A stretch of DNA of 64,000 bases from Pelomonas baiyunensis (GCF_043555935.1 NZ_JBIGIB010000001.1:310001-374000); one strand, 5' to 3'. Positions 29,922-40,015 are shown, counted from the first letter of the stretch. Program-made: numbers and translations. Notes: generated by a model from the letters alone, not told the origin.

Positions 29922-31421
29922 TCAGCGGCCCAGGTAGCGGCTGCGCAGGTGGGCTTCGAAGTGCGCCGGGTTCAGCGCTTCGCCGCTGGCGCGTCGCACC
30001 AACTCGGGCGTCTCGTAGCGGCTCGCGGCCTGCCAGATGTGGCTGCGCAGCCAGGTGAACACGCCGTCCAACTGGCCTGCGGCGATGTGCGCATCCAGCC
30101 CCGGCTGCTGCGCGCGCATGGTGGCAAACCACTGCGCGGCGTACATCGCCCCGAGCGTGTAGCAGGGGAAGTAGCCAAACAGGCCGGCGGGCCAGTGCAC
30201 GTCCTGCATGGGGCCGTCCTTGAAATTGCCGCGGGTGTCGATGCCCAGCAACTCGGCCATCTTCGCGTCCCACAGCGCGGGGATGTCGTCCACCTCGGCC
30301 TGGCCCTCGATCAGCGCGCGTTCGATGTCAAAGCGCAGCAGGATGTGGGCGGGGTAGGTCACCTCGTCGGCATCCACGCGGATGAAGCCGGGCTGCACCC
30401 GCGTCAGCAACAGGTGCAGGTTGCCGGGCTCGAACGCCGGCTGGGCGCCGAAGTGCTTCACGAGCAGCGGCGACAGCAACTCGGCGAAGGCCGGGTGGCT
30501 GCCCAGTTGCATCTCGAAGCTCAGGCTCTGGCTTTCATGGATGCCCATGGACCGGGCCCGCGCGATGGGCTGACCCAGCAGTTCGCGCGGCAGGTTCTGC
30601 TCGTAGCGGCCGTGGCCGGTTTCATGGATGGTGCCCATCAGGCTGGGCAGGAAGTTGTCCTCCCGGTAGCGCGTGGTCATGCGCACGTCTTCCGGCACGC
30701 CGCCGCAGAACGGGTGGGTGCTTTCGTCCAGGCGGCCGGCCTCAAAGTCGAAGCCCATCAGCCGCATGGCATCCAGGCCGAGGGCTTTCTGCGCGGCGGT
30801 GGGGAAGGGGCCCACGGGTTCGATGACGCGCTCTTGCGACTGCTTGGCTGTCACGTCACGGATCAGGCCCGGCAGCCACTGCCGCAGCGGTGCGAAGGCC
30901 TGCTCCACATCCGCACTGCGCATGCCCGGTTCGTACTGGTCCAGCAGCGCGTCGTACTTGGACAAGCCCGTGCTTTGCGACAGCAGCTCTGCCTCCTGGC
31001 GGGCCAGCGTCAGCACCTCGCGCAGTTGCGGCGCAAAGCCGGCCCAGTCGTTGGCCGGGCGCTGGCTGCGCCAGGCGTGCTCGCAGCGGTTGTTGGCCAG
31101 GCACTTGGCCTCCACCAGCGCCTGCGGCAGTGCGTTGGCCGAACGCCAGGCGCGGCGGATCTCGCGCAGGTTGGCGCGCTGCGTGTCGTCCAGGGGCTCG
31201 GCGGTGGCAGCGTCCAGCAGGCCGGGCAGGGCAGGGTCGGTGGCCAGCTGGTGCAGCAGGCCGTCCATCTCGGCCAGCGCCAGGCTGCGGGCCTCGTTGC
31301 CCTGGGCCGGCATGTTGGCGGCCTGGTCCCACTGGGCGATGGATTGCAGGTGGCCCAGCCGGTGCTGGCGCAACTGGCGGGCGGCGAGATCGTTGTAGGC
31401 GGGTGTGTTCATTGCAGCCAT
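29922..31421 (-). CDS. Carboxypeptidase M32 (thermostable carboxypeptidase Taq type)
   Basis: This cytoplasmic zinc carboxypeptidase of 499 residues has the HEXXH-type site His266-Glu-Thr-Gly-His270. Family motifs present are Gly-Thr-Ile-His-Glu-Thr-Gly-His, Asp-Val-Arg-Met-Thr-Thr-Arg-Tyr before it and Glu-Ser-Gln-Ser-Leu after it. The length is normal for M32. Two starts are possible: the ATG at 31421, or the ATG at 31412 that overlaps the stop of the upstream membrane-protein gene as ATGA; the difference is three residues. The gene overlaps that upstream gene, so it is likely co-transcribed and translationally coupled. Confidence 0.93.
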   Translation of the reverse strand: MAAMNTPAYNDLAARQLRQHRLGHLQSIAQWDQAANMPAQGNEARSLALAEMDGLLHQLATDPALPGLLDAATAEPLDDTQRANLREIRRAWRSANALPQALVEAKCLANNRCEHAWRSQRPANDWAGFAPQLREVLTLARQEAELLSQSTGLSKYDALLDQYEPGMRSADVEQAFAPLRQWLPGLIRDVTAKQSQERVIEPVGPFPTAAQKALGLDAMRLMGFDFEAGRLDESTHPFCGGVPEDVRMTTRYREDNFLPSLMGTIHETGHGRYEQNLPRELLGQPIARARSMGIHESQSLSFEMQLGSHPAFAELLSPLLVKHFGAQPAFEPGNLHLLLTRVQPGFIRVDADEVTYPAHILLRFDIERALIEGQAEVDDIPALWDAKMAELLGIDTRGNFKDGPMQDVHWPAGLFGYFPCYTLGAMYAAQWFATMRAQQPGLDAHIAAGQLDGVFTWLRSHIWQAASRYETPELVRRASGEALNPAHFEAHLRSRYLGR

Positions 31422-31915
31422 GACATCCAGGATTCAGGCACCAGCCACATCAGCGCGGCGGTGAAACAAATGAAGCGCAGGCCCTTGCCCAGCGCCATCC
31501 AGCCCACGCAGGGCCAGAACGGGAGTTTGAGCCAGCCGGCCAGGGCGCACAGCGGGTCGCCCACGACGGGCAGCCAGCTCAGCACACAGGCCTTCGCGCC
31601 GAAGCGCTTTAGCCAGGCCAGCGCGCGGGGGTGGGGCGGCTCACGGTGGCGCACGGCCTCCACGGCGCGTTCGGCGCCGTAGCCCACCCACCAGCTGGTG
31701 GCACCGCCCAGCGTGTTGCCCAGCGTGGCCACGGCGATCACGACCCAGAACATGCTCGGATCGGCCTTCACGACGAGGAACACGGCGGGCTCGGAGCCCA
31801 GCGGCAGCAGCGTGGCCGACACGAACGTGATCACGAACACCGCCACCAGCCCCACCTGCGGCAGGGCCAGCGACGACAGCAGATCGTGGATGAGTTGACC
31901 GAGCCAAGCTTCCAT
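31409..31915 (-). CDS. YqaA family (VTT/DedA-like) small membrane protein
   Basis: The 168-residue inner-membrane protein has the SNARE-associated/VTT pattern: a Pro-Leu-Gly-Ser-Glu segment after the first helix, Gly-Asn-Thr-Leu-Gly-Gly in the middle and a Phe-Gly-Ala-Lys-Ala-Cys...Trp-Leu-Pro-Val-Val-Gly-Asp-Pro motif. YqaA proteins are short relatives of DedA lipid flippases; the substrate is not known. The start at 31915 is chosen over an ATG three codons upstream because that ATG overlaps the likely -10 box GACAAT. Confidence 0.82.
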   Translation of the reverse strand: MEAWLGQLIHDLLSSLALPQVGLVAVFVITFVSATLLPLGSEPAVFLVVKADPSMFWVVIAVATLGNTLGGATSWWVGYGAERAVEAVRHREPPHPRALAWLKRFGAKACVLSWLPVVGDPLCALAGWLKLPFWPCVGWMALGKGLRFICFTAALMWLVPESWMSWLQ

Positions 31916-31928
31916 GCGCGGCATTGTC
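31916..31928 (-). promoter_or_regulatory. -10 box of a likely leaderless transcript for the YqaA-family gene
   Basis: On the minus strand GACAAT (31928-31923) is followed by 7 bases and the ATG at 31915, the same layout as before lpxC and the gene at 40029. No Shine-Dalgarno sequence is present. Confidence 0.5.
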
Positions 31929-31953
31929 GGCGGGCGCGGAAAGACCGGCTGGC

Positions 31954-31959
31954 TACAAT
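31954..31959 (+). promoter_or_regulatory. -10 box for dusB
   Basis: TACAAT at 31954-31959 matches five of six consensus positions. It lies 27 bases before the GTG chosen as the dusB start and after the earlier ATG at 31924, which supports the later start. No good -35 box is seen at 16-18 bases. Confidence 0.5.
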
Positions 31960-31986
31960 CTCGCCTCTTTTTTGAGCAGACCCCTC

Positions 31987-33036
31987 GTGCAACTCGGCCC
32001 CTTCACCCTCCCCAACCGGCTCTTTGTGGCGCCGATGGCCGGGGTGACGGACCGCCCCTTCCGCCAGCTGTGCCGGCGCCTGGGGGCGGGGTATGCGGTC
32101 AGCGAAATGGTGACCTCGCGCAAAGAGCTGTGGGGCAGCCTCAAGACCTCGCGGCGCGCCGATCACACCGGCGAGCCCGGGCCGATTGCCGTGCAGATCG
32201 CCGGCACTGACGCGGCCATGATGGCCGAAGCCGCCGCCTACAACATCGACCGCGGCGCCCAGCTCATCGACATCAACATGGGTTGCCCGGCCAAGAAGGT
32301 GTGCAACAAGTGGGCCGGCTCGGCGCTGATGCGCAACGAGGCGCTGGCGCTGGAGATCGTCGAGGCCGTGGTGGCCGTGTGCGCTCCGCGTGGCGTGCCG
32401 GTGACGCTGAAGATGCGCACCGGCTGGAGCCTGGAAGAACGCAACGCGCTGCACCTGGCCCGCGTGTTCGAGTCAGCCGGCATCGCGATGCTCACCATCC
32501 ACGGCCGCACGCGTGAACAGGGCTACAAGGGCCTGGCGGAGTACGACACCATCGCCGCCGTGAAGGCCGCGCTGACCATCCCCGTGGTGGCCAACGGCGA
32601 CATCGACTCCCCCGAAAAGGCCCGCGACGTGCTGGCCTACACCGGCGCTGACGCGCTGATGATCGGCCGCGCTGCGCAAGGCCGGCCGTGGATCTTCCGC
32701 GAGGTGGCGCACTTCCTGGCGACGGGCGAGCACCTGCCCGCGCCCACCGTGGTGGAGGCGCGCGATGTGCTCACCGAGCACCTGCACGACCACTACGGCC
32801 TGTACGGCGAACTCAGCGGCGTGCGCAGTGCGCGCAAGCACATCGGCTGGGCCGTGCGCGGCCTGCCCGGGGGCGAAGCCTTCCGCCAGCACATGAACAC
32901 GCTCGAGCGCTGCGACGACCAGTTGCACGCGCTGCGCGCCTGGTTCGACGACCTCGGCCAGAACTTTGAGAGGCTGCCGCCCACCGCGGCTGCCAACGAC
33001 GACGACGCGCAGGCCGACGAAGCCTGCGCCGCTTGA
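31987..33036 (+). CDS. dusB: tRNA-dihydrouridine synthase DusB
   Basis: The FMN enzyme reduces uridine to dihydrouridine in tRNA. With the GTG start at 31987 the protein has 349 residues and begins with the usual Val-Gln-Leu-Gly-Pro-Phe-Thr-Leu-Pro-Asn. Met-Ala-Gly-Val-Thr-Asp-Arg-Pro-Phe-Arg follows at 17-26. The catalytic Cys is Cys100 in Asn-Met-Gly-Cys-Pro-Ala-Lys-Lys-Val, and Asn-Gly-Asp-Ile and Ile-Gly-Arg-Ala-Ala-Gln-Gly bind FMN. The DusB type is supported by its place directly before fis (13-base gap), the classical dusB-fis pair. An extra tail rich in Asp and Ala ends the protein. Confidence 0.95.
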   Translation: MQLGPFTLPNRLFVAPMAGVTDRPFRQLCRRLGAGYAVSEMVTSRKELWGSLKTSRRADHTGEPGPIAVQIAGTDAAMMAEAAAYNIDRGAQLIDINMGCPAKKVCNKWAGSALMRNEALALEIVEAVVAVCAPRGVPVTLKMRTGWSLEERNALHLARVFESAGIAMLTIHGRTREQGYKGLAEYDTIAAVKAALTIPVVANGDIDSPEKARDVLAYTGADALMIGRAAQGRPWIFREVAHFLATGEHLPAPTVVEARDVLTEHLHDHYGLYGELSGVRSARKHIGWAVRGLPGGEAFRQHMNTLERCDDQLHALRAWFDDLGQNFERLPPTAAANDDDAQADEACAA

Positions 33037-33049
33037 ACACGCTCCTGTC

Positions 33050-33301
33050 ATGAGTGCCCAAAAGAACACCCCCCCGAGCAATCCCATCGACGCCTGCGTG
33101 CGCGAGAACCTCGAAGCCTTTTTCCGCGACCTCGACGGTCAAGAGCCGCACTCCATGCACGACATGCTGGTGAAGCTGGTGGAGAAGCCGCTGTTCGAGA
33201 TCGTCATGCGCGAAGCCGGGGGCAACCAAAGCAAGGCCGCGCAATGGCTGGGCATGAACCGCAACACCCTGCGCCGCAAGCTGACCGATCACAACCTCTA
33301 A
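33050..33301 (+). CDS. fis: DNA-binding protein Fis
   Basis: Fis is a nucleoid protein that bends DNA and controls rRNA and many other promoters. The 83-residue length is short, as in betaproteobacteria. The C-terminal helix-turn-helix Gly-Asn-Gln-Ser-Lys-Ala-Ala-Gln-Trp-Leu-Gly-Met-Asn-Arg-Asn-Thr-Leu-Arg-Arg is clear. The final A of its TAA stop is the first base of the inverted-repeat element at 33301-33461. Confidence 0.96.
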   Translation: MSAQKNTPPSNPIDACVRENLEAFFRDLDGQEPHSMHDMLVKLVEKPLFEIVMREAGGNQSKAAQWLGMNRNTLRRKLTDHNL

Positions 33302-33461
33302 GAAGCTGTGAACGAACTCCGCACGCCCGCTCATCCCGCTGCAACGCCGCCACTCGGCGTTGCAATTGCTCGCCGTAGCCCGCGCTACGGCTCCGCTTTG
33401 CGCCTTGATTGGCGCCGCCGCGACGGTCTGCTCGGCCGCGCGGAGTCCCTTCACAGCTTCT
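33301..33461. repeat. 161-base element with 22-base terminal inverted repeats, MITE-like
   Basis: The ends, 33301-33322 and 33440-33461, are inverted repeats matching at 20 of 22 positions (outer 12 bases AGAAGCTGTGAA exact). Inside are three more perfect hairpins: 33341-33363 (9-bp stem), 33372-33391 (7-bp stem) and 33400-33415 (5-bp stem). It fills almost the whole gap between fis and purH. The layout fits a non-autonomous inverted-repeat element, but a structured RNA or an attenuator is also possible. No clear target-site duplication was found, and no second copy is in the window. Confidence 0.6.
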
Positions 33462-33477
33462 GAACTGCGAGACCTCC

Positions 33478-35055
<1,578 letters not shown>

Positions 35056-35399
35056 GATGCCCCTTGCCTGGTCTTGCGGGGCTCAACGCCCGCAAGCCCA
35101 GTCGATCTTGCAGACCGCGCTGCGGCTGACGCCGCAGCTCTTCGGCAGGCGCATGCCGCCACCGGGTGCCATGTGTCCGGCCTCAGCTCCCGAGGGGACG
35201 GCGATTGCCCGGGTATTGAGCCCGGCCAACGTCCAAGGCGGGCCGGCTTGGGGGCGGCCCGGCGCTCGTCCCGCAAATCTCGGTGCGGCCTGTCACGCGC
35301 GCGACTAGACGCATTCCTCTAGTCAAGGGCGCACCCCGATGGAGGCGCGGCCGCTTGGGTTTAGCCTCGGTGCATTCACAAAAGCACCGGAGACACCCC
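35056..35399. other. 344-base gap between purH and the aldehyde dehydrogenase gene
   Basis: No gene is seen. It holds an 8-bp hairpin just after purH (CTTGCGGG/CCCGCAAG, 35073-35096) that may act as a terminator although it lacks a T run, a second strong 8-bp hairpin with a 4-base loop (GCTGCGGC/GCCGCAGC, 35119-35138), and an inverted repeat GACTAGA/TCTAGTC (35303-35324) that looks like an operator. The GMC/aldehyde dehydrogenase promoter should be in the last 100 bases; CTAG, rare in this genome, appears twice there. Confidence 0.6.
35303..35324. promoter_or_regulatory. Inverted repeat GACTAGA-N8-TCTAGTC upstream of the dehydrogenase operon
   Basis: Two perfect 7-base arms (35303-35309 and 35318-35324) are separated by 8 bases, about 76 bases before the aldehyde dehydrogenase start. 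Size and spacing fit a dimeric regulator, but no regulator gene is adjacent. Confidence 0.45.
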
Positions 35400-36809
35400 A
35401 TGGACATCGCGTTGCAGGAACGGCTGCAGCTCGCGCTGACGGCGCAGCGCCGCGCCTTTGAGGCCGAGCGCATGCCCTCGTACGCGGTGCGCCGCGACCG
35501 CCTGGAGCGCCTGCTGAAGATGACGCGCCAGCACGGCGAAGCGCTGGCCGCCGCCATGGCCCGCGACTTCGGCCACCGTGCGCGGCAGGAATCGCTGCTG
35601 GCGGACGTCTTCACGGTGGAATCGGGCGCCAAGCACGCCCTCCACCGCCTGCGCCGCTGGATGAAGCCGCGCCGGGTTGAAACCCCGCTGCACTTCCTGC
35701 CGGCGCGCAATGTGTTGATGCGCCAGCCGTTGGGCGTGGTGGGCGTTGTGGCGCCCTGGAACTACCCGTACTACCTGGCCATGGCCCCGGCCGTGGCCGC
35801 GCTGGCGGCCGGCAACCGGGTGCTGATCAAGCCGTCGGAGCTCACGCCCGAGACGAGTGCCCTCATGGCCCGCATCGTGGCCGAGCATTTCGCGCCCGAG
35901 GAGATGCACGTCATCACCGGCGACGCCGAGGTGGGCAAGGCCTTCACGCAGCTGCCGTTCGATCACCTGTTCTTCACCGGCTCCACGCCGGTGGGGCGCA
36001 TCGTGGCGCAGGCGGCGGCCAAGAACCTGACGCCGGTCACGCTGGAGCTGGGCGGCAAGTCCCCTGCGCTGGTGGACCGCAGTGCCGACCTGGGCCTCAC
36101 CGCGTCGCGCCTGGCCTTCGGCAAGCTGTTCAACGCCGGCCAGACCTGTGTGGCGCCGGACTACCTGCTGGTGCCGCGCGAGTTGATGGAGCCGCTCACG
36201 CAGCGCCTGCTGGCCGAAATGCGCCGCATGTACCCGACCATTGCCGGCAATGCCGACTACACCAGCATCGTCTCGCCCCGCCACTTCGCACGGCTGCAGG
36301 GCCTGATCGACGACGCTGCCCAGCGCGGCGCCCGCGTGCTGCGCAGCCATGTGGACCAGCCCGATGACCGACGCCTCGTGCCCGCGCTCTTGCTGGATGT
36401 GCCGCCCGACGCGACCGTCATGCAGGAAGAAATCTTCGGCCCGCTGCTGCCCATCGTGCCGTACGACCAGGTGGACGATGCGCTGGCGCACATCCATCGC
36501 GGCGACCGGCCGCTGGCCCTGTACTGGTTCGGCCAGGACGGCGCCGCGCGGGACCGCGTGATGGCGCAAACCCACGCCGGCGGCGTGACCGTCAACGACT
36601 GCCTGTGGCACCTCGGCCAGGAAGAGCAGCCCTTCGGGGGCGTGGGCGCCAGCGGCATGGGCGCGTACCACGGCGAGTGGGGCTTCCGCACCTTCAGCAA
36701 GGAAAAGCCGCTGTTCATCCAGTCCCGCTTCGCGGGCACCAAGCTCTTCCAGCCGCCCTACGGTGCGACGTTCGAACGCCTGCTCGCCCTGCTGAAGCGC
36801 ATCGTCTGA
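35400..36809 (+). CDS. NAD(P)-dependent aldehyde dehydrogenase (coniferyl-aldehyde dehydrogenase / AlkH-like)
   Basis: The 469-residue protein oxidises an aldehyde to the acid. Catalytic Glu216 (Leu-Glu-Leu-Gly-Gly-Lys) and Cys250 (Gly-Gln-Thr-Cys-Val-Ala-Pro-Asp) are present, as are Ala-Pro-Trp-Asn-Tyr-Pro and Phe-Thr-Gly-Ser in the cofactor site. The short class with Cys-Val/Ile-Ala-Pro-Asp after the active Cys includes coniferyl-aldehyde dehydrogenase and the fatty-aldehyde enzymes such as AlkH. The start at 35400 follows a GGAGA ribosome site. A GMC alcohol oxidoreductase gene begins 7 bases after its stop, so the pair probably oxidises an alcohol to an acid in two steps. Confidence 0.9.
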   Translation: MDIALQERLQLALTAQRRAFEAERMPSYAVRRDRLERLLKMTRQHGEALAAAMARDFGHRARQESLLADVFTVESGAKHALHRLRRWMKPRRVETPLHFLPARNVLMRQPLGVVGVVAPWNYPYYLAMAPAVAALAAGNRVLIKPSELTPETSALMARIVAEHFAPEEMHVITGDAEVGKAFTQLPFDHLFFTGSTPVGRIVAQAAAKNLTPVTLELGGKSPALVDRSADLGLTASRLAFGKLFNAGQTCVAPDYLLVPRELMEPLTQRLLAEMRRMYPTIAGNADYTSIVSPRHFARLQGLIDDAAQRGARVLRSHVDQPDDRRLVPALLLDVPPDATVMQEEIFGPLLPIVPYDQVDDALAHIHRGDRPLALYWFGQDGAARDRVMAQTHAGGVTVNDCLWHLGQEEQPFGGVGASGMGAYHGEWGFRTFSKEKPLFIQSRFAGTKLFQPPYGATFERLLALLKRIV

Positions 36810-36816
36810 AATCGCC

Positions 36817-38472
36817 ATGACTGACTCCCAACGCTTCGACGAAACCCATGACGTCATCGTCATCGGCGCGGGCTCTTCCGGCTCGGCCCTGGCCGGCCGC
36901 TTGAGTGAAGACGCCGGCACCTCCGTGCTGGTGCTGGAGGCGGGCGCGGACGTCAACAACTGGCTGGGCAACGTGCCCACGGCCGCGGTGTTGATGGTGC
37001 CCACCAAGCTGCACAACTACGCGTTCGAGACGGTGCCGCAGCCGGGCCTGAACGGCCGGCGGGGCTACGTGCCGCGCGGCAAGATGCTGGGCGGCTCGTC
37101 GGGCATCAACGCCATGGTCTACATCCGCGGGCAGCGAGAGGACTATGACGACTGGGCCGCCCAGGGCAACCCCGGCTGGGGCTGGAACGATGTGCTGCCG
37201 TACTTCATCAAGAGCGAGTGCAACGACAGCTTCGGTGCGCCGCTGCATGGGCAGGCCGGGCCGCTCAAGGTCAGCCGGTTGCGCAGCGACAACCCGCTGC
37301 AGAACGCCTGGGTGGCCGCGGGCCGTGAGGCGGGCCACGCGATCAATGCCGACTTCAACGGCGACACGCAGGAAGGCATCGGCATCTACCAGGTCACGCA
37401 AGACCGGGGCGAGCGCTGCAACGCCGCACGCGCCTACCTGCGCCCGCACCTGCACCGGCCCAACCTGCGCGTGACGCCACATGCCCAGGTGCAGCGCATC
37501 CTGTTCGACGGCCGCCGCGCCGTCGGGGTGGAGTTCACGGTGGGTGGGCAAGTGCGCCGCGCGCAGGCCCGACGCGAGGTGGTGCTGGCAGCCGGCGCCA
37601 TCCAGTCGCCGCAGCTGCTGATGCTGTCTGGCGTGGGCGATGCTGCGCAGCTGCAGCAGCACGGCATTGAGGTGCGCCACCACCTGCCCGGCGTGGGTGC
37701 CAATCTGCAAGACCACCCGGACTTCGTCTTTGGCCTGCGCAGCAAGAGCCTGGACAGCTTTGGCGTGTCGCTGGGGGGCGGTTGGGCCTTCTGGCGGGCG
37801 ATGCGGCGCTACCGGGCCGAGCGCCGCGGCATGCTGACCAGCAACTTCGCCGAGGGCGGCGGCTTCCTGCGCAGTTCGGCGCAGCAAGACCGGCCGGATG
37901 TGCAGCTGCACTTCGTCGTCGCGGCCGTGGAAGACCATGCGCGCAAGCTCGGCTTGGGCCACGGCCTGTCGTGCCACGTGTGCCTGCTGCGCCCCAAGAG
38001 CCGCGGCACGCTGACGCTGGCCAGCCGCCACGCCGCCGATGCGCCAGACATCGACCCCGCGTTCTTCCAGCATCCGGACGACCTCGCGCAGATGGTGGAC
38101 GGCTTCAAGCGCACCCGCGAGCTGCTGAACCAGCCGTCACTGCGCCGGCACTGGACGCGCGAGATGTGGGGCGCCGACGCCCACACCGACGCGGACATCG
38201 AAGCCCTGCTGCGCCAGCGCGTGGACACCATCTACCACCCCGTGGGCACCTGCAAGATGGGCGCCGATGCGATGGCGGTGGTGGATGCCGAACTGCGGGT
38301 GCACGGCCTGGAAGGCCTGCGGGTGGTGGATGCGTCCATCATGCCCACGCTCATCAGCGGCAACACCAACGCCCCGGCCATGATGATTGCCGAGAAGGCG
38401 GCCGAGATGATGCAATCGGCGGCACGCCGGCCGACGGTGGCGGAGGTCCGACAGGCGGTGCCTCAGGCCTGA
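36817..38472 (+). CDS. GMC family FAD-dependent alcohol/choline dehydrogenase
   Basis: The 551-residue flavoprotein has the FAD loop Ile-Gly-Ala-Gly-Ser-Ser-Gly at 15-21 and the GMC signatures Arg-Gly-Lys-Met-Leu-Gly-Gly-Ser-Ser near 87 and Gly-Ala-Ile-Gln-Ser-Pro-Gln-Leu-Leu near 260. The C-terminal active-site His is in Tyr-His-Pro-Val-Gly-Thr-Cys-Lys-Met-Gly (near 474). It belongs to the choline dehydrogenase / AlkJ / polyethylene-glycol dehydrogenase branch, which passes electrons to the respiratory chain. No BetB or BetI-type genes are nearby, so an alcohol substrate other than choline is more likely. It is paired with the aldehyde dehydrogenase upstream. Confidence 0.9.
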   Translation: MTDSQRFDETHDVIVIGAGSSGSALAGRLSEDAGTSVLVLEAGADVNNWLGNVPTAAVLMVPTKLHNYAFETVPQPGLNGRRGYVPRGKMLGGSSGINAMVYIRGQREDYDDWAAQGNPGWGWNDVLPYFIKSECNDSFGAPLHGQAGPLKVSRLRSDNPLQNAWVAAGREAGHAINADFNGDTQEGIGIYQVTQDRGERCNAARAYLRPHLHRPNLRVTPHAQVQRILFDGRRAVGVEFTVGGQVRRAQARREVVLAAGAIQSPQLLMLSGVGDAAQLQQHGIEVRHHLPGVGANLQDHPDFVFGLRSKSLDSFGVSLGGGWAFWRAMRRYRAERRGMLTSNFAEGGGFLRSSAQQDRPDVQLHFVVAAVEDHARKLGLGHGLSCHVCLLRPKSRGTLTLASRHAADAPDIDPAFFQHPDDLAQMVDGFKRTRELLNQPSLRRHWTREMWGADAHTDADIEALLRQRVDTIYHPVGTCKMGADAMAVVDAELRVHGLEGLRVVDASIMPTLISGNTNAPAMMIAEKAAEMMQSAARRPTVAEVRQAVPQA

Positions 38473-38503
38473 CGCGCTGGCGCTCAACCGGAGAGGTCAG
38501 CGC

Positions 38504-38893
38504 ATGTTGGAAGGATCGTGTCTGTGTGGCCAGGTGCACTGGCGATTCGACGGTACGCCGGACGGCGCGACCGCGTGCAACTGCACCGCCTGCCGCCGCT
38601 ACGGTGTGCTGTGGGCGTATGACTATGTGGACGAAGGCATCCACACCCGTGGCACCACCCAGGCCTACGCCCGGGGCCAGGCGCTGGAGTTCCATTTCTG
38701 CCCGCGCTGCGGCTGCTTGGCGTTCTGGCGCGGGCTGCGCTTGGACGAGCAGGGGCGCCGCCGCATCGCGGTGAACCTGCGGCTCGCGGAGCCCGATCTC
38801 GTGGCCGACATCCCGATCGACCACTTCGACGGCCTCGACACCTTCGACGACCTGCCGCGCGACGGCCGCTGCGTGCGCGATTACTGGTTCTAG
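38504..38893 (+). CDS. GFA family zinc protein
   Basis: This small protein of 129 residues has the glutathione-dependent formaldehyde-activating (GFA/CENP-V) fold. Cys pairs visible are Cys6-x-Cys8 (Gly-Ser-Cys-Leu-Cys-Gly), Cys-Asn-Cys-Thr-Ala-Cys at about 27-32 and Phe-Cys-Pro-Arg-Cys-Gly-Cys near 67, which together bind two zinc ions. Members of this family seldom have a proven substrate, and true formaldehyde chemistry is not implied. A GGAGAGG ribosome site precedes the ATG; it follows the GMC gene by 31 bases and could be in the same operon. Confidence 0.85.
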   Translation: MLEGSCLCGQVHWRFDGTPDGATACNCTACRRYGVLWAYDYVDEGIHTRGTTQAYARGQALEFHFCPRCGCLAFWRGLRLDEQGRRRIAVNLRLAEPDLVADIPIDHFDGLDTFDDLPRDGRCVRDYWF

Positions 38894-39028
38894 GCTCGAC
38901 GGTTGAACCCGGCGGTGTCCGACAGCTCGCCTCTTGAAGCCTGACGGCTTGCCGCCAGATCCGGGGTGCACACTGGGCGTGAGCGCCCTGCACCGATCGC
39001 AGGGCCCGTCCGTGTGAGGAGTGACGTC

Positions 39029-39946
39029 ATGACATGGTGGCGCAGGGTGTGGGTCAGCCTCGGGTTGGCCGCGATGTTGGGCTGGGGCGCAGCGCAGGCG
39101 CTGCCGCAGGTGGATGAAGTGCAGGCGGCGGTGCAGCGCGGTGACTACGCCGGCGCTGAAAAAATGATGCGCGAGGTGGTGGCTGCCAAGCCGGACAGCG
39201 CCCGAGCGCATTACGTGTTGGCCGAGATCCTGGCGCACGAGCGGCAGTTCAAGGCCGCCGCCGACCACGCCAGCCGCGCCCGCGCGCTGGACCCGGCGAT
39301 CAAGTTCACCGACCCGGGCAAGTTCACGGCCTTCGAGCAATTGCTGGAGCGGCAGCAGGCCGCCACGGCCACGCCGGCGCCGGCGGTGCAAGGCGCCACC
39401 GCGCCGCCCGCCCGGGTGATACCGCGTGAGCCCGAGCCGGCGCACGGCGGCGGCGTGCCCGTGTGGCTGCTGGTGGTGGGGGGGGTGGTGTTCATCGCTC
39501 TGGCGGTGCGCTGGATGGCGCGCCGCGCGGCCGTGCCCGCGCCGGTGCCGATGGCGTCCGGCGGCTACAGCCCGGCGGGCTACGGCGCCGGCGGTTATGG
39601 CGCCAGCCCGGCGGGCTGGGGGCCGGCAGCGGCGCCGCCTTCGGGCCCCGGCCTGATGGGCGTGGGCTTGGCCGCTGCGGGCGGCGTGGCTGCCGGCATG
39701 CTGGCCGAGAAGCTGCTGCACGGCGACGCCGACGAACGCCGCCGCACGCGTGATGTGGATGCAGGCGCCGGCATGGGCGCCGGCGGCATCATCCCCGGCA
39801 GCTTTGACGGCGGCGGCAACAGTGCGGCTGACGATCTCACCCGCCGCGGCATCGACTTCGGCAGCGGGGACGGCTGGGACAGCGGCAGCAGTGGCGGCGG
39901 CGATTTCAGCGGCGGCGACTCTGGCGGCGGGGGCGGCGACTGGTAA
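39029..39946 (+). CDS. TPR-containing membrane protein with Gly/Ser/Asp-rich tail
   Basis: The 305-residue protein has a signal peptide (about 1-25, Gly-Ala-Ala-Gln-Ala-Leu-Pro), a short tetratricopeptide region at about 26-95 (Ala-Val-Gln-Arg-Gly-Asp-Tyr-Ala-Gly-Ala and Ala-His-Tyr-Val-Leu-Ala-Glu-Ile), an Ala/Thr/Pro linker, a membrane helix at about 145-165 and a cytoplasmic or exported tail with Gly/Tyr repeats. It ends in a Gly-Gly-Gly/Ser/Asp stretch closing with Asp-Trp. Similar tails end proteins of the TPM/YgcG type. The ATG at 39029 follows GAGGAG. No function is assigned. Confidence 0.75.
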   Translation: MTWWRRVWVSLGLAAMLGWGAAQALPQVDEVQAAVQRGDYAGAEKMMREVVAAKPDSARAHYVLAEILAHERQFKAAADHASRARALDPAIKFTDPGKFTAFEQLLERQQAATATPAPAVQGATAPPARVIPREPEPAHGGGVPVWLLVVGGVVFIALAVRWMARRAAVPAPVPMASGGYSPAGYGAGGYGASPAGWGPAAAPPSGPGLMGVGLAAAGGVAAGMLAEKLLHGDADERRRTRDVDAGAGMGAGGIIPGSFDGGGNSAADDLTRRGIDFGSGDGWDSGSSGGGDFSGGDSGGGGGDW

Positions 39947-40015
39947 CGCCCCGGTCACGGGCGTCGGTGCTGGCCGGCGCCGACCGACGTGACCGGCAGG
40001 CCCTTGGGCGGGGCT

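Noticed and set aside
31924..31986. An upstream ATG start for dusB at 31924
   Set aside because: It lies before the TACAAT -10 box and adds 21 residues with no family match; the GTG at 31987 gives the normal DusB N-terminus.
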